Origin: Pseudomonadota bacterium
Lineage (GTDB): Bacteria; Pseudomonadota; Alphaproteobacteria; Rhizobiales; Beijerinckiaceae
Assembly: GCA_023386155.1 (NCBI GenBank)
Contig: JAEWKH010000125.1
Location: 1-48,502, forward strand
Reading direction: 5' to 3'
Length of the DNA: 48,502 nt
The notes beneath the pieces were generated by a model that saw only the letters and a list, made by a program, of their open reading frames with translations, searched no databases and was not told where the DNA came from. This document shows, piece after piece, positions 9,336-17,546 of this stretch; within the stretch, counting starts at the first letter, position 1, and each line of letters starts with the position of its first letter. The position numbers and the translations under genes are program-made.

Positions 9336-10376
9336 ATGTCAGGCCTGCCGTCCTTTTCATTTGTCGGATCTGCGGCGTCGTCTGCCGAGGAGGCGTTGTG
9401 GACCTGGCGCAGCATCGCCTCTCCTCTCTTCGAGGTGTCCATTTCCGATCGGAGAGCAGTCGACTCCTTACAGATCCAAGTCGACAGCTACCATCTCGGG
9501 CCTCTCGTTCTTGGGAGCGTGACGGCAGACGCTCAGCAGTTTCGCCGCTCACCGCTCACCATTGCCCGCACCGGAATCGATCATTATCTCGTCCAGCTCT
9601 ACCGACAGGGCGGTTATGCCGGAGAGGTTGAGGGACGGCCCATTCGGGTGAGGCCGGGCGATGTCAGCATCCTCGACATGTCCCAGACGTTGCACACGCA
9701 GGCCGACAGCTTCCGCAACCTGAACTTCATTGTGCCGAGAGCCGTTCTGGAACCTCTCCTGAAGCATCCTGACGGGCTGCACGGAATTGTTCTGCCGAGC
9801 CAGACAGGACTCGGCCATGTCCTCGCCACCTACATGCAGACGATCCATAAGGCGGCCGATTCGTTGAGTGCCGAGGATGGCGCCGCCATATCCGAAGCGA
9901 CCGCCAGCCTGATCGCCGGATGCTTCGGGCCCTCGGCCGATACGCTGGAGACTGCTGCAGCGGCCAAGCGAGGCGCCCTGATCCTGACCATCAAGCGCTA
10001 TATCGAAGCCAGCCTTGCCGATCCGGGCCTGACTCTCGACCGCGTCACCCGTGAGTTTCACCTGTCACGGGCAACCCTCGTCCGCATGTTCGAGCCGCTC
10101 GGTGGATTGTCCGGCTATATCCGCGAGCGCCGGATGTTTCGCTGCTTTGCCGATATCACATCTCCCGCTCATGCACACCGCCCTATCTCGGACATTGCCT
10201 ATTCCTGGGGCTTCGGCAACGAGGCGGCCTTCAGCCGTGCGTTCCGGCGCATGTTCGGCATGTCGCCACGGGAGGCCCGCTCAGAGGGAACCTTGGCTCA
10301 CATCGCGACCCAGCACAGCCGCTCCTGCTCCGATGGACCGATCATCGCGCAGTGGATCCGCGATCTTCGGGCATGA
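9336..10376 (+). CDS. AraC-family transcriptional regulator (AraC-binding-like N-domain)
   Basis: 346 residues from ATG 9336; an in-frame TTG at 9285 is a possible longer start and neither has a clear Shine-Dalgarno. The N-terminal ~200 residues match the AraC-binding-like cupin domain (F-E-V-S-I-S-D-R-R, then H-Y-L-V-Q-L-Y-R-Q-G-G, then V-R-P-G-D-V-S-I-L-D). The C-terminal ~100 residues carry the two AraC helix-turn-helices, ending in the hallmark A-Y-S-W-G-F-G-N-E-A-A-F-S-R-A-F-R-R followed by F-G-M-S-P-R-E-A-R. It probably senses a small molecule. It is divergent from the patatin gene. A palindromic repeat element lies directly downstream. Confidence 0.93.
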   Translation: MSGLPSFSFVGSAASSAEEALWTWRSIASPLFEVSISDRRAVDSLQIQVDSYHLGPLVLGSVTADAQQFRRSPLTIARTGIDHYLVQLYRQGGYAGEVEGRPIRVRPGDVSILDMSQTLHTQADSFRNLNFIVPRAVLEPLLKHPDGLHGIVLPSQTGLGHVLATYMQTIHKAADSLSAEDGAAISEATASLIAGCFGPSADTLETAAAAKRGALILTIKRYIEASLADPGLTLDRVTREFHLSRATLVRMFEPLGGLSGYIRERRMFRCFADITSPAHAHRPISDIAYSWGFGNEAAFSRAFRRMFGMSPREARSEGTLAHIATQHSRSCSDGPIIAQWIRDLRA

Positions 10377-10398
10377 TCAATCCTCGCGATGTTGGCGA

Positions 10399-10510
10399 GC
10401 GCATCGTGCGAGAAAGTGGATCCGGTTTTTCGCGCCAACGATGCGCCAGCTTATAGAAGAAGCATCGGGTGGGACCCCAATAGCGGGCGCACTTTTGGGT
10501 CCGATGCTTT
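10399..10510 (+). repeat. palindromic CTAG-type repeat element, copy A
   Basis: About 112 bp made of two imperfect palindromes. The first starts GCGCATCGTGCG and closes with CGATGCGC; the second starts GCATCGGGTGGG and closes GGTCCGATGCTTTAG. The outer ends form an inverted repeat (GCATCG/CGATGC). The right end is TTTAG in place of CTAG, so this copy is slightly decayed. It follows the AraC gene by 22 bp and could act as a transcription stop. The same unit recurs at 17222, 28588, 36430 and 41183. Confidence 0.85.
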
Positions 10511-10608
10511 AGCCGCTTGAGGCAGGCGGCACAGAATTTGCGCCAGTCGGCAAAGTGAGCCCTCGATCACCATGTTACGGTGGCGCCTCATTGCTGGGGG
10601 GCATTATC

Positions 10609-10965
10609 ATGACCGAACACCTTGTCTGCCTCTGTGGCAGGCGGAGGCGCAGGGCTGCCGCGAAGAGCGACGTGGATGCGTGCTTTCCCGTCCTATCCCG
10701 CCAGGAGGCCTCTGTGCTCTGCCGTATCGCAAGAGGCAAAACTCGGAACGACATTGCCCGCGAGTTGTCCATGAACGAAGGCGCCGTCAAGGCCCATGTC
10801 AAGTCCCTGCTCTATAAGGCGCGGCAAAAGCAAGCCGCCCCGGTCGAGGGCTTGCCTCGCGTACGGACGTTTCATCAACACGATGGCGGACCTGGCGCGC
10901 AGGCCCGTTCTCAGCCGTCACAGGCTGAAAAGCATCTCGCAGCGCCTATAGTTGGTTCAACCTGA
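10609..10965 (+). CDS. small LuxR-type HTH protein
   Basis: 118 residues from the ATG at 10609, which is preceded by a GGGGGG stretch acting as Shine-Dalgarno. Residues ~28-75 form a LuxR/GerE helix-turn-helix: L-S-R-Q-E-A-S-V-L-C-R-I-A-R-G-K, then R-N-D-I-A-R-E-L-S-M-N-E-G-A-V-K-A-H-V-K. There is no receiver or ligand domain, so it is a stand-alone DNA-binding protein; the Arg/Gln-rich tail has no recognised domain. It is convergent with the RpfC-like kinase gene of the DSF module and may be unrelated to it. Its targets are unknown. Confidence 0.75.
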   Translation: MTEHLVCLCGRRRRRAAAKSDVDACFPVLSRQEASVLCRIARGKTRNDIARELSMNEGAVKAHVKSLLYKARQKQAAPVEGLPRVRTFHQHDGGPGAQARSQPSQAEKHLAAPIVGST

Positions 10966-10985
10966 GAGGAATCGGTTCTCCTCTC
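10964..10985. terminator. candidate hairpin between convergent genes
   Basis: GAGAGGA (10964-10970) pairs with TCCTCTC (10979-10985) across an 8-base loop, overlapping the stop of the LuxR-type gene and lying between two convergent genes. It lacks a long T-run, so its terminator function is tentative. Confidence 0.35.
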
Positions 10986-11058
10986 TCGTTACCACACTCC
11001 CGGCGGGAAGCTGGTCCATCCCGCAAGAAATGCGACGCCCGGGGAAAGGTGATCGCGG

Positions 11059-13539
11059 CTATTGAGCCAGGCCGACTGGCTTCGCCTCTCCCGTCACCTG
11101 ATAAAGGCGCGACTTCAGCATGCTATGCGTGCGCTCAAGCTCCCGCGCCAGGTGCTCAACCTGCTCCACGCCGTTTCGAGCAAGATCAGCACTTGTGACT
11201 TTTCGCCAGCCGACACAGATCTCATGCACCGCCCGTGCCCCTACATTTGCGGATGCGCTCTGCAAGCCGTGAGCCTCAAGGCGAAACTTATGAGTGTCCC
11301 CGGACGCCGCGGCATCCCGCAGTTCTACAATGAGACGATCGGCGTCGGAGAAGAACTCCTCCACAAGGCTGAGGACGAAATCCTTCCCGCCCAATTGCTC
11401 CAGTTCGACGAGAAGGGTTTCGTCTATAACGGATGAGTGAGAGCCCATAGAGGCGATGGAAGCTGGGTCGCTCTCGGCAACGGACTGGGCTGGGCGCGCA
11501 TCCACATGCTCTTCGATCGCCTTGAGGAGCGTCTCGGGTCGCACGGGCTTGGTCAGACAGGCATCCATGCCGGCCGCGAGCGTCTCGGCGACGACTTCCG
11601 GCGTCACGTCCGCCGTCAATGCGATGATGGGAATACGAGTGCCCTGCGGTTCCATGAACCGGAACAGCTTCGCTGCCTCGATGCCTGTCATCACGGGCAT
11701 GTTCACGTCCAGGATGACCAAGTCGAACGTCTCCTCCTCCAGCGCACCGAGGGCGTCCTCACCGTTGGCGACGCATCGCGCAGCATGTCCGCCACGTTCC
11801 AGAATTTTGGATATCACAAGGCGGTTCGTCACATTGTCATCCGCCACGAGAATCGAGAGAGACCGCGACGCGACAGGAAGCTCGATCCTGCTCGGACCGC
11901 TCCACAGCGCCTGAGCCCAGGACGTTTGAGCGACCGCCGCAACCGAAGCCGTCCGAGCCTCGTCTCGTGTAAAGTCAAGCGGCAACACGCTGCTCGATAC
12001 ATGCATCAGATCCGCGCCAGCAAGATCCTGAATCGCTCCTGGCCGTATGAGAATGGGAGCGGGGGCAAGGCCCGCCTTCTCGATTTCTGCGATCAAGGCG
12101 TCGCACGGCAGCTCACTATGGTAGTACATGATGGCCGGTCCGCCCCTGTCCTTCCGAGCCCAGTCGCTTCCTTCGGACAAGGTCTGCGCAATGAAAACAT
12201 CCTCTCGATCACTCAGTCGGCTCGCTATAGTCTGCGCCAGGTCAGGATCGGAGCAGACCAACAATGGTCGCGCGAGCTGAAGCAATTGCCGCTGCGAAGC
12301 GTCCTGGCTCTCTGCCGTCTCCATCGGAAGGGTAAACCAGAAGCAGCTGCCCTGGCCTTCCCTGCTCTCGACTCCGATCCTCCCACCTATGGATTCGATG
12401 AGCTGACGGCAGATGGTGAGGCCGAGCCCGGTTCCGCCAAATCGGTTGATGATCGTTTCATCGGCCTGAGTGAAGCTCTCGAAGATCTTTCCTACTGCGT
12501 GCGGGGCAATGCCGATACCGGTGTCGGCCACCATGAACCGGACGAATGTCCTATGGCCCTCGGTCACAGGATGCGCCGCAAGTGTGACATATCCCTTTTC
12601 CGTAAATTTGACGGCATTGCCGAGAAGGTTGAGGAGGATCTCCTCGAGGTGGTTTCGCGATCCATGAAGCCGCAAGGGGGTCTGCGGCACGATGTGAATC
12701 GTTAGCCGAAGCCCCTTCTGCTGGGCTTGAGTGAGGACCATGGCTCGGGCGGTGGAAAGCACCTCCGCCAGATCGAAATCGATTTGCTCGACAGGCATCT
12801 TTCCCGCCTCGATGCGGGACAGGTTCAGGATGCTGTTGATCTGCCTGAGGAGAGCCTCACCAGCAGAGCCGATCGTCCGGACGATGCCGCGCTGCTCGGT
12901 ATCGAGACTTGTTCGAGACATGAGATCGGACAGACCGATGATCGCGCTCAACGGGGTTCTCAGCTCATGGCTGACGCTGGCAAGGAACAGCGTCTTGGCC
13001 CGGTTCGCAGCCTCCGCCTGCGCCTTGGCATTGGACAGCTTGCGGATCAGCGTACTGGTATAGAGGGGAAGGACGATGAGGCTGAGCAGCAAGCTTGCCG
13101 AGAGATAGATGTCGTCATGCCATCTCGGCGTCGTATAGATCACGATGGCGAAGCACACGACTGAAACGGCCACCGCAACATAGAGGAACCGGACTCCGAA
13201 GCGGAATCCGTTTCCGAACGTGATCCACAGATAGAGCAGAAACAGGACGGAGGATGTTTCGCCGACGTAATGGAGCTGGACGGAGGCAGTAGCAAGGTCG
13301 CTGAAAATGGCAACGATCCGCCGGATCGTCGATTGATGCGGCCTGAGAAGAATATGAACGACGATGCCGAGCGAGATGAACGCGAAGATCGTGGCGGCTA
13401 TCAGTGCCTCATGCGGCACGGAGGGATTGACCCAGAATGTATAGGCTGCGATCAGCGCCAGGAAGATGAGCCTGTTGAGGCTCATCTCATGCTCACGGTC
13501 GGGACTGTTCTTCAGACGCGATAGAATATTGGCTATCAC
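11059..13539 (-). CDS. rpfC: RpfC-like hybrid sensor histidine kinase (DSF receptor candidate)
   Basis: 826 residues. The N-terminal ~165 residues hold several membrane segments of the RpfC input type, including G-E-T-S-S-V-L-F-L-L-Y-L-W. A HisKA domain follows with His191 in S-H-E-L-R-T-P-L-S, then an HATPase with N box (Asn308), D-T-G-I-G-I and G-G-T-G-L-G-L. A degenerate receiver-like region (~425-545) precedes an intact receiver (~560-680, Asp611 in L-D-V-N-M-P-V-M-T-G, Lys in T-K-P). A C-terminal HPt domain carries His757 (E-A-H-G-L-Q-S-A-S-A-N). In Xanthomonas, RpfC senses the fatty-acid signal DSF and relays phosphate to RpfG. The GTG start overlaps the upstream stop codon (GTGA), with GGAGGG before it, so it is translationally coupled to the REC-GGDEF-EAL gene. 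An rpfF-like gene lies close by. Confidence 0.88.
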   Translation of the reverse strand: MIANILSRLKNSPDREHEMSLNRLIFLALIAAYTFWVNPSVPHEALIAATIFAFISLGIVVHILLRPHQSTIRRIVAIFSDLATASVQLHYVGETSSVLFLLYLWITFGNGFRFGVRFLYVAVAVSVVCFAIVIYTTPRWHDDIYLSASLLLSLIVLPLYTSTLIRKLSNAKAQAEAANRAKTLFLASVSHELRTPLSAIIGLSDLMSRTSLDTEQRGIVRTIGSAGEALLRQINSILNLSRIEAGKMPVEQIDFDLAEVLSTARAMVLTQAQQKGLRLTIHIVPQTPLRLHGSRNHLEEILLNLLGNAVKFTEKGYVTLAAHPVTEGHRTFVRFMVADTGIGIAPHAVGKIFESFTQADETIINRFGGTGLGLTICRQLIESIGGRIGVESREGQGSCFWFTLPMETAESQDASQRQLLQLARPLLVCSDPDLAQTIASRLSDREDVFIAQTLSEGSDWARKDRGGPAIMYYHSELPCDALIAEIEKAGLAPAPILIRPGAIQDLAGADLMHVSSSVLPLDFTRDEARTASVAAVAQTSWAQALWSGPSRIELPVASRSLSILVADDNVTNRLVISKILERGGHAARCVANGEDALGALEEETFDLVILDVNMPVMTGIEAAKLFRFMEPQGTRIPIIALTADVTPEVVAETLAAGMDACLTKPVRPETLLKAIEEHVDARPAQSVAESDPASIASMGSHSSVIDETLLVELEQLGGKDFVLSLVEEFFSDADRLIVELRDAAASGDTHKFRLEAHGLQSASANVGARAVHEICVGWRKVTSADLARNGVEQVEHLARELERTHSMLKSRLYQVTGEAKPVGLAQ

Positions 13540-15707
13540 GAATTCTGAGCCCTCCTGGATGACAGGCCCTGCTTCGGGAGGAGATATCGGGGATTGTCCT
13601 TGAGCAGTACGTCGAAGGCATCGGTCGGTGCAGGGCGACTGAACAGGTAGCCCTGCGCCTCGTCACAGGCATGACTGAGCAGGCACGCAAGCTGGGCATT
13701 GGTTTCGACGCCTTCGGCAATCACCTTCAATTCAAGACTTTGGGCCAGGGAGATAATCGTCCTGACAATAGCTTCGTCGCGGCTTCCGGCCAGGAGGCTC
13801 GAGATGAACGAGCGATCGATCTTCAGCGTGTCGACGGCAAAGTTCTTCAGATAGCTGAGGGAGGAGAAGCCCACTCCGAAATCATCGATGGCAACCCGCA
13901 CGCCAAGGCTCTTGAGGCCATGAAGGATCCGCTTGGTTCTTTCGACATCCTTGAGCAGGCTGCCTTCGGTGAGCTCGAGTTCGAGCAGTTCGGGCTCCAA
14001 GCCGGTCGCCTCGAGCGTCTCTTCAACGAGTTGGACGATATCCTGGCGAAGGAACTGTACGGGTGACAGGTTGACGGAGATGCGAAGCGGGCGATGTGAG
14101 GATTCCTGCCACGCGGCAGCCTGAGTGCAGGCCCTTCTGAGAACCCAGGCGCCGATCTCATTGATCAGTCCGGTTTCCTCGGCAATGTCGATGAAGGCGG
14201 CAGGGGACGTAAGGCCGAATTCCGGCCTGTTCCAGCGCAAGAGCGCCTCTGCCCCCACAATGAGCCCCGTCTCCAGGTCGATCTGGGGCTGGTAGTGAAG
14301 CTCGAACTGTTCCTGGGCGATGGCCTTACCCAAATCGGTTTCCAGGCCGATGTTGTTCCACGAAGCGCTGTCCATCTCGGGCGAGTAGAATCGCAGCGTG
14401 TTCCTTCCCTCGGCCTTGGCTCGGTACATCGACAGATCGGCGTAACGGAGGAGCTTCTCGGCATCCTGGCCGTCACGAGGCGCCAGGGTGATCCCGATCG
14501 TGCATCCTATCCTGATCTCGCTCTCCTCGAGGAGAAACGGCGCCGACAGGGCATCGATGATCCTGCGGGCAAGGTCTTCCGCATCCGTCGGGGATTCGAT
14601 GTTCGCCTGCACGACGACGAACTCATCACCGGACATCCTCGCGACGAGGTCGTTGCCCGAAACGATTCCGAGGAGACGGCTCGTCACCAGCTGCAGCATG
14701 CGATCGCCACCCGCGTGACCGAGCGCATCGTTGACCGCCTTGAATCGATCCAGGTCGATCAGGAGGATCGCAAACCGGGACGTCTCGCTGGAGAGTTCCT
14801 GCTGGATCCAGTCGTAGAGCATTCTTCGATTGGGCAGATCGGTCAGCGTGTCGTGCAGAGCAATGTGCCGCAACGTGCTTTCGGCCTGCTTTCGCTCCGT
14901 TATATCGACCGACGTCGTCAGAACGCTCGTCTCGACACCTGAGAACGCGCGCATCAGCGTCTTCGTCGTGAGGAACGCACGTTCGACCCCGGAGGAATCG
15001 GCAATGCTCTCCTCGAAGCTCACGGATGTGCGCTGGTTCTTGACGATGGACCTGTGGACCTCACGACTGAATTCAGGCTTGTTGCTTCGGAGGATGTCGC
15101 TCAGCTGCTTCCCCGTCAGAGCCTCCGGAGTGGAGTTGACGAAATCGGCCAGGTGGGCGTTCACGAAAACGATCCGGCTGTCCTTGTCGGTCGCACTGAC
15201 CAGCGCCGGCACGGTGTCGATCACCTGGGCCAGGGCCTCGCGGCTGCTGCGGACCAGTTCCTCCTGTGAGCGCTCGCTGATACGCAGTTGCAGCTCAAGG
15301 GCCTTCGCGCGGCCCTTGATCTGCTGCTGCTGGCGCTGCAGCTTGAGGAGATTCCGGGCGCGGGTGACGAATTCATAATGGTCGACCGGAGATCGCAGGA
15401 AGTCCGTTGCTCCCGCTTCCAGAGCGCGGAGCCGAAAGGCGCGGTCGTCATAGGCGGTTATGACGATGATCGGAACGTCGATCCCGTTGGTGGTGCCCCT
15501 GACATGCCTGGTGAATTCCGCCCCGTCCATTCCGGGCATTCGAAAGTCGGTGACGATCAGGTCGGGGGCGTTGCCTTCGAGCCATTCGAGAGCATCCACC
15601 GGCGACGCGAAGGCATGCACGACCGCGCCCTCTTCGATCGTCTGGGCGAGTCGGGAGAAAATGTTGCGGTTCGTGCTTTTATCGTCGAGGATCAGAATAA
15701 CTGCCAT
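13536..15707 (-). CDS. REC-PAS-GGDEF-EAL cyclic-di-GMP turnover response regulator
   Basis: 723 residues from the ATG at 15707 (G-rich Shine-Dalgarno upstream). Domain order is: receiver (1-120, Asp54 in V-T-D-F-R-M-P-G-M-D-G), a short coiled segment (120-160), PAS (~160-275), GGDEF (~280-440, signature S-G-D-E-F at 359-363) and EAL (~465-705). EAL residues are all present: E-A-L-L-R-W, N-L-S-P-V, E-L-T-E, I-D-D-F-G, K-I-D-R-S, A-E-G-V-E-T, E-A-Q-G-Y. Both c-di-GMP synthesis and hydrolysis are therefore possible. The receiver lacks the usual Lys before Pro (L-R-S-P, Ser106). The gene overlaps the RpfC-like kinase by 4 bp and is its likely partner, taking the place of the HD-GYP protein RpfG of classical DSF systems. 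Confidence 0.92.
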   Translation of the reverse strand: MAVILILDDKSTNRNIFSRLAQTIEEGAVVHAFASPVDALEWLEGNAPDLIVTDFRMPGMDGAEFTRHVRGTTNGIDVPIIVITAYDDRAFRLRALEAGATDFLRSPVDHYEFVTRARNLLKLQRQQQQIKGRAKALELQLRISERSQEELVRSSREALAQVIDTVPALVSATDKDSRIVFVNAHLADFVNSTPEALTGKQLSDILRSNKPEFSREVHRSIVKNQRTSVSFEESIADSSGVERAFLTTKTLMRAFSGVETSVLTTSVDITERKQAESTLRHIALHDTLTDLPNRRMLYDWIQQELSSETSRFAILLIDLDRFKAVNDALGHAGGDRMLQLVTSRLLGIVSGNDLVARMSGDEFVVVQANIESPTDAEDLARRIIDALSAPFLLEESEIRIGCTIGITLAPRDGQDAEKLLRYADLSMYRAKAEGRNTLRFYSPEMDSASWNNIGLETDLGKAIAQEQFELHYQPQIDLETGLIVGAEALLRWNRPEFGLTSPAAFIDIAEETGLINEIGAWVLRRACTQAAAWQESSHRPLRISVNLSPVQFLRQDIVQLVEETLEATGLEPELLELELTEGSLLKDVERTKRILHGLKSLGVRVAIDDFGVGFSSLSYLKNFAVDTLKIDRSFISSLLAGSRDEAIVRTIISLAQSLELKVIAEGVETNAQLACLLSHACDEAQGYLFSRPAPTDAFDVLLKDNPRYLLPKQGLSSRRAQNS

Positions 15708-16250
15708 GTATTGCCCCCCGGCATCCCCCGGCCTGCCAACTTGATCGATACCCTGGCGTCGCTCAGCGGGCGCCTTGGGTGCTTGATCTGTTTTTGTTGG
15801 CATTCCATGAGTCGTGCGGCGTGTCCTAGCGCAAGTGCCGTTTTGTCCCTCTTTGAAAACCCACCTCTTGTTCACCGGCTGGCATTGCATGATCCTGTTA
15901 TTATATTTCAGATACTCTGCGTCATTTTAGCCTAGAACTAAATATACATACCGCAATAACGTAAAGAATAGTTGTTCAGTCTCCTCGCTTCTATGAATTT
16001 GGTTAATCCAGTATTTTACTCTCCCGCAATACGAATTATGCGGGTTCCGTGAATTATCATTCCAACCCAGTTTTCTGACTTGGATGAAGATCGCGACATT
16101 AACCAAGTCCATCGACAAACCTACCTTGGTACTACCCACGAAGCCGTTAAAGGATCATTATCCTTAAGGAAGGTTGCCTCCGACAGGTGCGCGCCGCTTT
16201 AAAGCGAGATGAAGCTCGCAGGCTAAGAATTCTCTATGATGGAGAGCAGG
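15708..16250. other. AT-richer divergent intergenic region of the DSF module
   Basis: This 543-bp gap separates the minus-strand c-di-GMP/kinase operon from the plus-strand rpfF-like gene and should hold both promoters. About 15890-16160 is clearly richer in A+T than the surroundings. A short inverted repeat AAGGAT-CATT-ATCCTT lies at 16150-16165, about 85 bp before the rpfF start. No convincing protein-coding frame is seen; a 70-codon minus-strand frame at 15927-16139 has no support. Confidence 0.6.
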
Positions 16251-17225
16251 ATGTTATCCCCGTTGGTCAAAGCCGATGACCATCCCCTTTCTGATGTTCG
16301 ATCCGTTGAATATCGCGAGATACCGACCCCTGCAGCCCCTGCGCCGAAATCCTCGTCCGGGCAAGCGCAAGGCGACCCGGCCAACCTTCTCCTGCCGTAT
16401 ATCGACGTCAAGCTCGACTTCGAGCAGAAGATCTATTGGGCGGCCATGCGTCCGAGCCAGCACCCGATGATCACGATGGAACTCCTGCGGGACATGATGT
16501 GCGTGCAGGAATCCGTGCGCGCGATCATGGAGGAAGGAAACCGCGAACAGTGCCGGCACCTGGAATACTTCGTTGCGGCCTCCCAGACACCGGGAGTCTA
16601 CAACTTCGGCGGGAACCTGGCTTACTTCGCCGATTGCATTCGCCGCAGGGATTATGACGGCCTGCGGGAATACGCCTATGCCTGCATCGATGTGGTCTAT
16701 GGAAATGCCATGGCGTTTCATACACCCCTGATCACGATCGCACTGGTGCAGGGCGATGCGCTGGGCGGCGGTTTCGAATGCGCCCTGTCTTTCGATGTTC
16801 TTGTCGCGGAAAAGAGCGCGAAGATGGGGCTGCCGGAGGTCCTGTTCAATCTTTTCCCTGGAATGGGAGCATACAGCTTCCTGTCTCGGAAGATCGGCAT
16901 GGCGGCTGCCGAGAAACTCATCATGAGCGGCGCGGTCTATACGGCCGAGGAGCTGCACCGTCTCGGTGTCGTCGATGTCCTTGCGGAGGATGGCCAGGGA
17001 GAGAACGCGGTCAGGGACTATATTGCCCGCAACAGGCGCAAGCACAACGCTCACAAGGCCATCTACCGCGCGAAGAGGCGGATCGATCCGCTGAAGTATG
17101 AGGAGCTGCGGGACGTCGTCGATATCTGGCTCGATGCTGCCATGAACCTGGGCGAACAGGACCTGCGCAAGATGGTGCGGCTCGTCTCGGCGCAGGAACG
17201 GCGGACGGACAGGCAAGATCCCTAG
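16251..17225 (+). CDS. rpfF: RpfF-like enoyl-CoA hydratase (DSF signal synthase)
   Basis: 324 residues from the ATG at 16251 (GGAG six bases upstream); ATGs at 16236 and 16239 lie in frame without a good Shine-Dalgarno. It is a crotonase-fold protein with an ~40-residue N-terminal extension. The glycine-rich core L-G-G-G-F-E-C-A-L-S and G-L-P-E-V-L-F-N-L-F-P-G-M-G-A-Y match RpfF. The two catalytic glutamates fall at Glu176 and Glu196, the 20-residue spacing known for Xanthomonas RpfF (Glu141/Glu161). RpfF makes cis-2-unsaturated fatty-acid signals from acyl-ACP by dehydration and thioester cleavage. It is divergent from the kinase/c-di-GMP operon, so the three genes form a signal synthesis and response unit. 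Its TAG stop lies within the CTAG end of a repeat element. Confidence 0.9.
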   Translation: MLSPLVKADDHPLSDVRSVEYREIPTPAAPAPKSSSGQAQGDPANLLLPYIDVKLDFEQKIYWAAMRPSQHPMITMELLRDMMCVQESVRAIMEEGNREQCRHLEYFVAASQTPGVYNFGGNLAYFADCIRRRDYDGLREYAYACIDVVYGNAMAFHTPLITIALVQGDALGGGFECALSFDVLVAEKSAKMGLPEVLFNLFPGMGAYSFLSRKIGMAAAEKLIMSGAVYTAEELHRLGVVDVLAEDGQGENAVRDYIARNRRKHNAHKAIYRAKRRIDPLKYEELRDVVDIWLDAAMNLGEQDLRKMVRLVSAQERRTDRQDP

Positions 17226-17340
17226 CGCATCGTGCGAAAATGTGGACCCGGCTTCTCGCACTCAACGATGTGCTCTCTATAGAGCGGAGCATCGGATCCG
17301 CTACCAAAAGTGGGTCCACTTTTCACGTCCGATGCTCTAG
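17222..17340 (+). repeat. palindromic CTAG-type repeat element, copy B
   Basis: A well-preserved copy bounded by CTAG on both sides (17222-17225 and 17337-17340). The ends read CTAGCGCATCG and, on the other strand, CTAGAGCATCG, an 11-bp terminal inverted repeat with one mismatch. Inside are two imperfect palindromes with GTGGACCCGG and GTGGGTCCAC centres. The left CTAG contains the TAG stop of the rpfF-like gene. From its end to the next gene (17341-17546) I see nothing distinctive. Confidence 0.9.
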
Positions 17341-17546
17341 CCCATTGCGAAACGCCCTATTAAGGGCAAACTTGACCTTGCTGCGGCTGAATTCATCTGC
17401 ATACATTGTGGAACGCAGAGCGAATGAAGCAAATAATCGTCCTGGGTTGTCGGAAGAACGCCGTTGGTCGCATGCGACCTTCTCATCGAGTATGTGCACG
17501 CGGCGATCATCGGAGACATCCCGACGATGGATGTGGCGATTGAAGC

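Noticed and set aside
15927..16139. 70-codon minus-strand frame in the AT-rich gap before rpfF
   Set aside because: No convincing Shine-Dalgarno, no recognisable features, and its codon use differs from all neighbouring genes; better explained as control DNA.
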